From the IMG/VR virus record IMGVR_UViG_3300046007_008356, positions 1 to 20,377 of that record: a DNA stretch of 20,377 nt. One strand, written 5' to 3'. The stretch is from a virus. A program made the translations under genes and the position numbers. The notes beneath the pieces are model-generated. The model was not told where the DNA came from and searched no databases. It saw only the letters and a list, made by a program, of their open reading frames with translations. Of this stretch, positions 8,034-13,645 are shown in pieces (the stretch's first letter is position 1; each line of letters begins with the position of its first letter).

Positions 8034-8513
8034 ATGGCATTTTTCCCACCCGCGAATGGTGATTCGCAACCAGTATTTGCACTAGACATCAACAACGGTC
8101 CTCAGTCCGCTCAGATCTCGTCAGCTGCCTTGGTGCAGATGGCAGGTCCCAAGTTAGACTTCATCGCATTGATCGTTGAGAATGCATCAAACCAGGCCAT
8201 CGACCTACGCAACCAGTTGGGTAATGCCAACGGCGGCGGCACAGGCGTGTTCAATCCTGGTGTTGTCAACACTATCAATGCAGCGATCCAGCGTACTTCT
8301 ACCATCGCTTTCTACCAGGTAGAAGCCACCACGACAGGCCAGATTTCTTATGGTATCTATCCTTCGGGTGCTTTCGCCAACGCCACAGACCTCGGCAACG
8401 TGGTCGCTGGTCTCGGCACAGTCACAGTCACTGAAGAAGATGGCACAACCAACTCAGTGGACGTTTCTGGTTCGCAGAGCACCAATGTTGGTTTCAAACT
8501 GGCATTGTCGTAA
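8034..8513 (+). CDS. Small, probably abundant virion structural protein
   Basis: 159 residues without cysteine or a membrane segment, rich in Ala, Asn, Gln, Thr and Val, as in head-decoration or tail-surface proteins. N-terminal MAFFPPANGDSQPVFALD resembles the start of small structural proteins in T4-like marine phages. The C-terminal third (VAGLGTVTVTEEDGTTNSVD then VGFKLALS) looks like beta strands. It has its own late promoter box, the strongest ribosome site in the window (AAGGAG) and a near-perfect intrinsic terminator right after it, an arrangement typical of a protein made in large amounts. The exact virion location (head decoration, tail or fibre) cannot be told from sequence alone. 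Confidence 0.65.
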   Translation: MAFFPPANGDSQPVFALDINNGPQSAQISSAALVQMAGPKLDFIALIVENASNQAIDLRNQLGNANGGGTGVFNPGVVNTINAAIQRTSTIAFYQVEATTTGQISYGIYPSGAFANATDLGNVVAGLGTVTVTEEDGTTNSVDVSGSQSTNVGFKLALS

Positions 8514-8528
8514 TCCATCACGCAGTAG

Positions 8529-8563
8529 AAAAACAGCCCGGGTTTTTGCCCGGGCTTTTTTTT
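8529..8563 (+). terminator. Strong rho-independent terminator
   Basis: AGCCCGGG (8535-8542) and CCCGGGCT (8549-8556) form a perfect eight-pair GC-rich stem with a six-base TTTTTG loop, followed by eight T (8556-8563). An A run at 8529-8533 precedes it, so it may also stop transcription from the other side. It lies 16 bases after the stop of the small structural gene. Confidence 0.92.
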
Positions 8564-8567
8564 GGCC

Positions 8568-8575
8568 ATTAAATA
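8568..8575 (+). promoter_or_regulatory. Putative late promoter box (ATTAAATA)
   Basis: ATTAAATA sits directly after the terminator and seven bases before the ATG at 8583. It would restart transcription for the 2OG oxygenase gene with a leader of only a couple of bases. The following CCC is also found after the box at 13616. Confidence 0.45.
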
Positions 8576-8582
8576 CCCACAT

Positions 8583-9233
8583 ATGCAAACATTACCTTTG
8601 TGGCCCGTGCTGATGTATGACTTCCAATGGGCCGAACATGACCGTTATCGATCGGACCTACGCAGGGTGTGCTATGAACAACAGGCCGCCAAACGCACCA
8701 GTGGTGTGGCACCTGATGCCAAGCGAGGCTTGTACGAAAGTGGATTTGATTTCGTCACTATCTCGGATCCTGCAGTAGAGGCATTTAGTCACTGGGTCAA
8801 GAACTGTTTCTTCCAAGCCGCTGCTGCTGCCAATGCCAGATATTGGCCCAAGGGCATGAACGTGTCCGTGGAGATACACGAATCATGGTGCCATATCACC
8901 CAGGATGGAGGTTATCATGACATGCATGTTCATCCCAACTCGTCCTGGTCGGCCATCTACTATCTTGAAACCGGCGACACAGATGTGACCACCAAGAATG
9001 GTGTGAACAGATTCTACAATCCCAACAACAGCATGTACCTGGATGCGGGCACAGCCTGGGTCACTGCCAACACCAGCATAGACATGGCTGCCGAAGCCGG
9101 CATGATGGTGGTTTTCCCTAGTTGGGTGCCACATTCCGCGGTGCAGTATCGCGGTGATAGAGATCGCATCGTCATAGCCGCCAACTGCCGCATACAGCCA
9201 GCCAACATGACTTCAGTGGCCCTGAACATATGA
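8583..9233 (+). CDS. Putative 2OG-Fe(II) oxygenase (TIGR02466-like)
   Basis: 216 residues in the jelly-roll dioxygenase family common in T4-like marine phages. HDMHVHPNSSWSAIYYL (112-128) supplies the H-x-H metal site (His115, His117) plus the 'S-xx-YYL' strand. PSWVPHSAVQYRGDRDRIVIAANC (179-202) supplies the distal His184 and the Arg195 that would bind 2-oxoglutarate. The substrate in phages is unknown. I chose ATG 8583 over the upstream in-frame TTG at 8562 because the latter lies inside the terminator's T run and the family begins with 'LPLWP-x-L', which fits the later start. No clear Shine-Dalgarno is visible. It overlaps the next gene by four bases (ATGA). Confidence 0.82.
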   Translation: MQTLPLWPVLMYDFQWAEHDRYRSDLRRVCYEQQAAKRTSGVAPDAKRGLYESGFDFVTISDPAVEAFSHWVKNCFFQAAAAANARYWPKGMNVSVEIHESWCHITQDGGYHDMHVHPNSSWSAIYYLETGDTDVTTKNGVNRFYNPNNSMYLDAGTAWVTANTSIDMAAEAGMMVVFPSWVPHSAVQYRGDRDRIVIAANCRIQPANMTSVALNI

Positions 9234-9652
9234 CCCAGCGGATCACGTGCCGCACCCAGTTTGACATCACGGCCACTGGAGTACGCAACAATTTCCACAG
9301 GAATCGCGTGCCTTTTGATACTGCACAGGGTGTGAAGATCGATTCTGATCAGGCCTGGAATCGTGCCCGCAATCAGCAACGCAACTGGGAAACCATCAAC
9401 CAAGTGTTGAGCCTGCGAGCCCTGCCCACGGACATCACAGATCCTGTGGTCATCGAACAGCAGGGTCTGCGACTGTGGCAGTTTGAATTTTCAGTAGAAC
9501 AGCCCGGGGCCCTGGCCGCGGATGGTGATGCTGTGGGTGCTCTCAAACAGGACTGTGTGGGTGTGCCCATGATCACGGGTCTGACCGAAAATGCCGGTGT
9601 GGATGACGCATTGATTGTGGACCGCAACATCACATTTACCTGTTCACAATAA
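9230..9652 (+). CDS. Conserved phage protein of unknown function
   Basis: 140 residues, starting with a four-base ATGA overlap on the oxygenase gene, so translation is coupled. No catalytic motif is evident. The sequence alternates short beta-like stretches (ITCRTQFDITATGV, LRLWQFEFSVEQPG, IVDRNITFTC) with polar helical ones (DQAWNRARNQQRNWETINQVLSL), as in small virion or tail-associated proteins. The position among late genes supports a structural or assembly role; that is inference only. Its stop codon lies inside the next late promoter box. Confidence 0.7.
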   Translation: MTQRITCRTQFDITATGVRNNFHRNRVPFDTAQGVKIDSDQAWNRARNQQRNWETINQVLSLRALPTDITDPVVIEQQGLRLWQFEFSVEQPGALAADGDAVGALKQDCVGVPMITGLTENAGVDDALIVDRNITFTCSQ

Positions 9653-9655
9653 ATA
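9648..9655 (+). promoter_or_regulatory. Putative late promoter box (AATAAATA)
   Basis: AATAAATA overlaps the stop codon of the preceding gene and lies 20 bases before the ATG at 9676, with an AAAAGGA ribosome site in between. Spacing fits a normal late transcript with a short leader. Confidence 0.55.
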
Positions 9656-9675
9656 ACTTATCAAAAGGATCCGCC

Positions 9676-9939
9676 ATGGCAGACACCACGGAAATAGAAA
9701 AAAAGAGCCTAGAAGCCCACGTGGAACTGTGTGCTGAACGCTATCGTTTCTTGGAGAACAAACTGGAAATGGTAGAAGGAAAAATACAGGATCTCAACAC
9801 TGTGATTAGAGAAGTGCATGACATGGTGCAGTCCATGGCAGAAAAACGCACAGATCAGATCATGGCCTGGGGACTGGGATTCATAGCCCTGCTGGTAGGC
9901 ATGATTGGGTATCTCCTAGCAACCTACGTGATCAAATGA
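9676..9939 (+). CDS. Coiled-coil, C-terminally anchored membrane protein
   Basis: 87 residues. Residues 5-58 form a long charged helix with heptad spacing (LENKLEMVEGKIQDLNTVI), followed by one hydrophobic segment (about 64-85, WGLGFIALLVGMIGYLLATYVI) reaching almost the C-terminus. This layout is shared with XhlA-like proteins (a holin-associated family) and with small coiled-coil membrane proteins found in cyanomyoviruses. A role in lysis is a reasonable guess, but a virion-assembly or superinfection role is also possible. The ribosome site AAAAGGA is clear, and it overlaps the following gene by four bases. Confidence 0.78.
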   Translation: MADTTEIEKKSLEAHVELCAERYRFLENKLEMVEGKIQDLNTVIREVHDMVQSMAEKRTDQIMAWGLGFIALLVGMIGYLLATYVIK

Positions 9940-10439
9940 AAAAACACCAGGCCCTGGCCCGGCTACAGCAGTTGATCGAACCGGAGCTGTTGGCTTTAGA
10001 ACGCAACATCATAATCCCCGACAGTGCAGGATTCATAGTTTTTGGCTGCTACCGCATAGATCCAAAGCACGGCCACTACTGGGTCAGCAAGCATGGCGAT
10101 GATCGCGGAGAATTTTCTGCCGTGCCTACGGCTCTGAGTTGGTGCATAGCAGACAAATATCAACAGCATCACCTCGGCACCGACATCATGCGACTGGAGC
10201 AGCAAAAACTGCTGCTGACGGCAGACATACGTGCTCGCTCCACACTCAATACCCGCATACGATCTCGAGATCTACGTGAAAGTGTTGAAGCCAAGATCGC
10301 CACAAGAAAATCACGGCTGCAGCAGGTGGATGAGAGATTGACCAAATGCGTAAATCTGGCTAAATATTGGCAACAACGAGGATTCAACAATGAAACTGCA
10401 AGAACTGGACGCACGCCGTCCCACCGATCAAGTCGCTAA
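9936..10439 (+). CDS. Unknown protein with basic helical C-terminus
   Basis: 167 residues, begun by a four-base overlap with the membrane-protein gene. The first 70 residues include a beta-like segment (FIVFGCYRID, HYWVSKHG), then a long Arg/Leu/Gln-rich helix (about 82-145) with coiled-coil character (MRLEQQKLLL, IATRKSRLQQVDERL). No enzyme motif is seen. Its last 50 bases overlap the next gene in another frame, and the promoter box at 10359 is inside it. I do not recognise the family. Confidence 0.65.
   Translation: MKKHQALARLQQLIEPELLALERNIIIPDSAGFIVFGCYRIDPKHGHYWVSKHGDDRGEFSAVPTALSWCIADKYQQHHLGTDIMRLEQQKLLLTADIRARSTLNTRIRSRDLRESVEAKIATRKSRLQQVDERLTKCVNLAKYWQQRGFNNETARTGRTPSHRSSR
10359..10366 (+). 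promoter_or_regulatory. Putative late promoter box (GCTAAATA) inside the preceding gene
   Basis: GCTAAATA lies 23 bases before the ATG at 10390, with ACGAGGA as ribosome site. Position and spacing fit a late promoter for the 278-residue structural gene, though it lies within coding sequence and may be chance. Confidence 0.4.
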
Positions 10440-11226
10440 GACACTGGCCACGCACATGGGCAACCGTGTGAGTTTTGATACCCTGGGCGAAAGCCAGGCA
10501 CGGCACATGCTGACCCGGGTCCGCGGACTACTGCGTGAATACAAATCCTCTGTGAGCCGGCATTTTTCCGAACGCAATCCTGATTATCTCCGACTGATCA
10601 TGCTAGAGCAGGCCCTGAATCACAGGCTCTCAGAGATGGATGCCCAGGCCATAGCCGTGGACATGAACGATCCCAAGACACAGGCCATGATGAAAAAGGC
10701 CCAGAGCGGCCAGACTCTTAATCCCGAAGAAACCAAGACCATGGCCGCCATCGCTGCCATGAAAAAAGAGTCCGCCAAGAAAAAACGCATGGTGTCTGAA
10801 AGCGAAGTGCAGCAGGCCCAGGTTGTGATGGCCGCACAAGACATGGTGGACAAACTGCAGGGTATGTTGGAAGATGTATCAGAAATGCAGTTCAAAGATC
10901 TTCCCGCACTCACTGACGCCATCAAGAACGACACCGGAGTAGAACAGGCCACACAGTTCCAGGCCGATGTCACTGCTGCACTGACCACGCTGTTGGCAGC
11001 AATCCAAGCAGGCAAAGCACAGGTGGAAGCCGCACAGGGTGTGCTCACAGGTCAAGCACCAGTGGTTCCAGGTGCCGACGCCGCAGCCATGCCCGCTGGT
11101 GATGTGATGCCTGCCGCGGATCAATCTGCAGAAGTGGATGCGGATCTCAGCTTAGATGCCAATCTGCCCGCAGAAGAACCCGAAGCAGAAACACCCGCAG
11201 CCAGCCTGGGTCGTGAACGCAGATAA
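10390..11226 (+). CDS. Probable virion core/structural protein with acidic C-terminal tail
   Basis: 278 residues, mostly helical and rich in Ala, Gln, Met and Lys. The middle (residues about 118-135) is Lys-rich (MKKESAKKKRM), the segment about 140-220 is helical (VMAAQDMVDKLQGMLEDVSE), and the last 50 residues are acidic and proline/alanine-rich (AEEPEAETPA). The pattern resembles head-core or internal proteins of T4-like phages. The N-terminus MKLQEL has an LxE tripeptide as in T4 capsid-targeting leaders cut by the prohead protease. It starts inside the preceding gene and shares one base with the following gene (TAATG). The exact role is inferred. Confidence 0.68.
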   Translation: MKLQELDARRPTDQVAKTLATHMGNRVSFDTLGESQARHMLTRVRGLLREYKSSVSRHFSERNPDYLRLIMLEQALNHRLSEMDAQAIAVDMNDPKTQAMMKKAQSGQTLNPEETKTMAAIAAMKKESAKKKRMVSESEVQQAQVVMAAQDMVDKLQGMLEDVSEMQFKDLPALTDAIKNDTGVEQATQFQADVTAALTTLLAAIQAGKAQVEAAQGVLTGQAPVVPGADAAAMPAGDVMPAADQSAEVDADLSLDANLPAEEPEAETPAASLGRERR

Positions 11227-11573
11227 TGCGTATTACGGAAGTACAGACACCTTCAATTGATTCTGGCAAACTGGCAGCCCTGGCCCAGTTCATGCTGGGT
11301 CGTGCCCAAGACACTGACGCCAAGAAAACCATCTCCATCCAGACCTTCCTAAATCTCGCACATGGCATGGGCATCAGCCTCACTGCTGATCAACTCCGCA
11401 CTCTCATACAACAACCGCCTTTGAACAATTTGATAGCCAATGTGGAAGGTGACGATGCCACCGGCACAGTGGTATTCCGTGGTGCAGAGGCTGTCACAGA
11501 CACCATGACCGTGGATCAGGCTCGTGCCACTGTGGATTCAATGGCCAAACGTGCCGCTAAACGAGATTTGTAA
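11226..11573 (+). CDS. Small conserved phage protein, probable virion/core
   Basis: 115 residues. It starts at the ATG sharing a base with the preceding stop (TAATG). The N-terminus is MRITEV with an ITE tripeptide, the same cleavage-type sequence as T4 Alt. The body is a compact helical fold (AQFMLGRAQDTDAKKTISIQ, LAHGMGISLTADQLRTLI, PPLNNLIANV). I recognise it as a type recurring in marine T4-like genomes next to the preceding protein but know no defined function. A packaged internal protein is a plausible inference. Confidence 0.68.
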   Translation: MRITEVQTPSIDSGKLAALAQFMLGRAQDTDAKKTISIQTFLNLAHGMGISLTADQLRTLIQQPPLNNLIANVEGDDATGTVVFRGAEAVTDTMTVDQARATVDSMAKRAAKRDL

Positions 11574-11595
11574 TCGCACAGGCTGGTGCTCCTAC

Positions 11596-11603
11596 TATAA
11601 ATA
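11596..11603 (+). promoter_or_regulatory. Exact T4 late promoter TATAAATA before the HNH gene
   Basis: This octamer matches the T4 late consensus in all eight positions, the only perfect one noted in the window. It ends five bases before the ATG at 11609, so by T4 geometry transcription begins on the A of the start codon, giving a leaderless late message. Its last three bases are also the beginning of the left hairpin arm. Confidence 0.65.
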
Positions 11604-11620
11604 CTTGCATGAGCAAGTAT
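11601..11620 (+). promoter_or_regulatory. Perfect 8-bp hairpin with the HNH start codon in its loop
   Basis: ATACTTGC (11601-11608) and GCAAGTAT (11613-11620) are exact reverse complements; the four-base loop ATGA contains the start codon. In a message read through from upstream, the start codon would be trapped; in a message begun at the late promoter, the left arm is absent and the start is free. It could also be a protein operator, being a 20-base perfect dyad. Confidence 0.65.
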
Positions 11621-12208
11621 GGCATTCAAAAAAACTGTTTGTACTGTGGGTCGTTATTTGTGACTGTACCTCGCAAAGTCGATTACTGTTCACAACCTTG
11701 CAAAAATCCTCGTAACAGACCGGGTCACTCGGCCTGGAACAAAGGTCTCAAGATGACAGATGAATTTAAACAAACAAAAATGAATCTTGCTGGGCTTGCT
11801 AAGGGGTGGGGTTGGAACAAAGGAATACCAAATGAAAGACAAAGAGAGAAATGGTTAAAAGACAATCCCAACAAGGATGGCAAAGCAAATAACCAAAGAC
11901 CGAAAAATCCTATCACCGATCCATTGAGAAAGTATAGAAGCAAGGTAAGACACGCTACTTATAGAACTCTTAGAGAAATGAGAGACCAAGGCGAGTGGAT
12001 TCCTGAGAGGGGTAAAGGTCCAGATGATTGGCAACTTGATCACATCATACCTCATAAGCAAGGGTTTGATTTAGGTATAGAACCCTCTTTACTTGGACGA
12101 AGGAATAATATACAATTTATAAAGGGTAAAGACAACAGAAAAAAGTGGGACACATATCAACCACTTGATGTTGTGAAAGCTATAACAGGAGAAAACAATG
12201 GCCTATAG
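11609..12208 (+). CDS. Free-standing HNH homing endonuclease
   Basis: 199 residues: an N-terminal zinc finger (C10-x2-C13, C27-x3-C31), then NUMOD3-like DNA-binding repeats (HSAWNKGLKMTDEFKQ and GWNKGIPNERQRE), then an HNH nuclease (WQLDHIIPHKQGF with Asp144-His145, RRNNIQF with Asn167, KDNRKKW with Asn176). It is expected to cut DNA in phage genomes lacking the gene and promote its own spread. It is distinctly AT- and Lys-rich compared with the structural genes upstream, a sign of recent transfer. Its last 11 bases overlap the start of iscU, with AGGAGA for that gene inside it. Start and expression control look special: an exact late promoter and a start-codon hairpin. Confidence 0.9.
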   Translation: MSKYGIQKNCLYCGSLFVTVPRKVDYCSQPCKNPRNRPGHSAWNKGLKMTDEFKQTKMNLAGLAKGWGWNKGIPNERQREKWLKDNPNKDGKANNQRPKNPITDPLRKYRSKVRHATYRTLREMRDQGEWIPERGKGPDDWQLDHIIPHKQGFDLGIEPSLLGRRNNIQFIKGKDNRKKWDTYQPLDVVKAITGENNGL

Positions 12209-12597
12209 CGATAAAGTTTTGGATCATTATAATAATCCCAGAAATGTTGGGAGTTTAGATAAAGGAGATGCGCATGTCGGCACCGGTATGGTTGGTGCTC
12301 CGGCATGCGGCTGAGGGCGATGTAATGAAACTTCAGATCCAAGTGGATCCAGAAACAAATATCATCACAGATGCCCGTTTCAAGACCTATGGCTGCGGTT
12401 CGGCCATTGCCAGCTCAAGCCTTGTCACTGAGTGGGTCAAAGGCAAGACACTTGACGAAGCCGCCACAATCCGTAACACCACCATCGCACAGGAACTGGC
12501 CTTACCGCCTGTAAAAATCCACTGTAGTATCTTGGCGGAGGATGCCATCAAGGCCGCCATAGAAGATTACCGCAAAAAACATGATCTCAGTCACTGA
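12198..12597 (+). CDS. iscU: IscU Fe-S scaffold protein, reading frame interrupted at the active site
   Basis: IscU receives sulfur and iron and assembles 2Fe-2S/4Fe-4S clusters. From ATG 12198 (AGGAGA upstream) the frame gives MAYSDKVLDHYNNPRNVGS... to GMVGAPACG, IscU residues 1-38, then UGA at 12312. In another frame, from 12319, it continues without error: DVMKLQ, FKTYGCGSAIASSSL, LPPVKIHCSILAEDAI, to the stop at 12597. Cys37, Asp39, the second Cys (about 64) and His-Cys (about 106-107) are therefore all encoded. Skipping seven bases between two GGC codons restores a 130-residue IscU (E. coli has 128). A +1 shift at UGA would add Glu-Gly. It may be a recoded gene, a new pseudogene or a sequence error. 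It overlaps iscA by 17 bases. Confidence 0.85.
12262..12276 (+). promoter_or_regulatory. Internal ribosome site that could restart IscU translation
   Basis: AAGGAG at 12262-12267 lies six bases before ATG 12274, which is in the frame of the IscU C-terminal part. Translation from here would give a product beginning MSAPVWLVLRHAAEG then DVMKLQ, lacking Cys37. It could be a chance match since the same bases encode the normal IscU sequence DKGDA. Confidence 0.3.
12309..12318 (+). other. GGC-TGA-G-GGC: candidate bypass or frameshift site
   Basis: GGC (Gly38) at 12309 is followed at once by stop TGA, one G, and a second GGC at 12316 which is in the frame of the rest of IscU. Identical take-off and landing glycine codons with a stop directly after take-off are the hallmarks of T4 gene 60 bypassing (there with GGA and a 50-base gap). 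Here the gap is only four bases. Confidence 0.5.
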
Positions 12598-12910
12598 CAT
12601 CGCCGCGGAAAAAATCAAAAGTTCCATATCTCGGCGTGGTCGAGGACTAGGCATCCATGTAGGTGTGCGTACCACTGGCTGTTCGGGACTGGCCTATACC
12701 CTTGAGTATGTGGATCAAGAACAGGGACAGCAGCACTGTGTGGCCCATTACGATCACAAAGGTGTGAGGATCTACGTCAAACCCGAACATTTGGTGTATT
12801 TGGACGGCATGATCATTGACTATCAAAAACGTGGCCTCAATGAAGGGTTTGAGTTTATCAATCAAAATGAAAAGGATCGCTGCGGCTGCGGTGAATCATT
12901 CCGAGTTTGA
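12581..12910 (+). CDS. iscA: IscA-type Fe-S cluster carrier/assembly protein
   Basis: 109 residues of the HesB/IscA/SufA family. The three cluster-binding cysteines are present: Cys34 in TTGCSGLAYTLEY, and Cys101 and Cys103 in CGCGESFRV at the C-terminus (E. coli IscA: 35, 99, 101). It accepts iron or clusters and hands them to client proteins. It starts 17 bases inside iscU and shares TTGA with the following gene, so the three are coupled. In bacteria iscU and iscA are likewise adjacent; here iscS, hscA/B and fdx are absent, so the phage would rely on the host for sulfur donation and chaperones. Confidence 0.92.
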   Translation: MISVTDIAAEKIKSSISRRGRGLGIHVGVRTTGCSGLAYTLEYVDQEQGQQHCVAHYDHKGVRIYVKPEHLVYLDGMIIDYQKRGLNEGFEFINQNEKDRCGCGESFRV

Positions 12911-13620
12911 TCAATCAACGTTTTGATTATCATGTGATGAATCGTGTTTCCGAGGACGGCCGACGATTATATGCTACCCCTGACGGGAAAAAACTTCCTT
13001 CGGTAACAACAATATTAGATCACACCAAACCTGAAGAAAGCCGCCGGGCCCTGAACGAATGGCGGAAACGAGTAGGCACAGAACGTGCCCAGGCCATAAC
13101 CACGGAAGCAGCCAATCGTGGAACTCGCATGCACAGTTATCTTGAGCATTATGTAAAAACCGGTGAGATCAAGCCAGCTGGCACCAATCCCTATGCTTGG
13201 GCCAGCCATGTCATGGCCCAGACAGTGATAGATCAGGGCCTCAAGAACGTATCGGAATTCTGGGGCGTAGAGATACCTTTGTATTTTCCTGGATTGTATG
13301 CGGGCACATCAGACGGTGCCGGAATCCATCTTGGGGAAGAATCCATCCTGGACTACAAGCAGACCAACAAACCCAAACGATCAGAATGGATCGATGACTA
13401 CAGACTGCAACTGGTGGCCTATGCCTTGGCACACAACGAAGTTTACGGTACCCGCATACGCAAGGGCGTGATCTTGATGTGCGTGCGACCTGAAGTGGAT
13501 GATCAATTTAACATAACTAAACCACCCGAATATCAAGAATTCGTACTGGAAGCCCAGGATTTTGCTCACTGGGAACAGCAGTGGTGGAAACGCCTGGAAC
13601 TCTACTACTTGACCGCATAA
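12907..13620 (+). CDS. PD-(D/E)XK exonuclease, RecB/Cas4-like
   Basis: 237 residues with the motif order of the RecB-type nuclease family: RGTRMHSYLEHYV (His76, Glu80), then GVEIPLY (Glu122), YAGTSDGAG (Asp136), ILDYKQTNK (Asp149-x-Lys151) and DYRLQLVAYALA (Gln168). These residues bind metal and cut DNA. An N-terminal LPSVTTIL block is typical of phage members. It is probably used in recombination or processing of DNA ends. The TTG start at 12907 overlaps the iscA stop (TTGA) and retains the N-terminal block; the ATG at 12937 would also keep most of it, so the start is uncertain. Confidence 0.82.
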   Translation: MINQRFDYHVMNRVSEDGRRLYATPDGKKLPSVTTILDHTKPEESRRALNEWRKRVGTERAQAITTEAANRGTRMHSYLEHYVKTGEIKPAGTNPYAWASHVMAQTVIDQGLKNVSEFWGVEIPLYFPGLYAGTSDGAGIHLGEESILDYKQTNKPKRSEWIDDYRLQLVAYALAHNEVYGTRIRKGVILMCVRPEVDDQFNITKPPEYQEFVLEAQDFAHWEQQWWKRLELYYLTA

Positions 13621-13623
13621 ATA
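13616..13623 (+). promoter_or_regulatory. Putative late promoter box (CATAAATA) before the tail fibre gene
   Basis: CATAAATA overlaps the stop of the nuclease gene and lies 22 bases before the ATG at 13646, with AGGTAA as a modest ribosome site. Seven of eight bases match the T4 late consensus and the gene served is a late structural gene. Confidence 0.6.
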
Positions 13624-13645
13624 CCCTGAACATAGGTAAACTCAC

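Noticed and set aside
8562-8582. TTG start extending the 2OG oxygenase by seven residues
   Set aside because: It lies within the terminator T tract and upstream of the promoter box; ATG 8583 fits the family start.
12303-12311. GCATGC palindrome at the iscU break as a hairpin driving recoding
   Set aside because: The flanks do not extend the pairing without mismatches, so a stable stem cannot be supported by eye.
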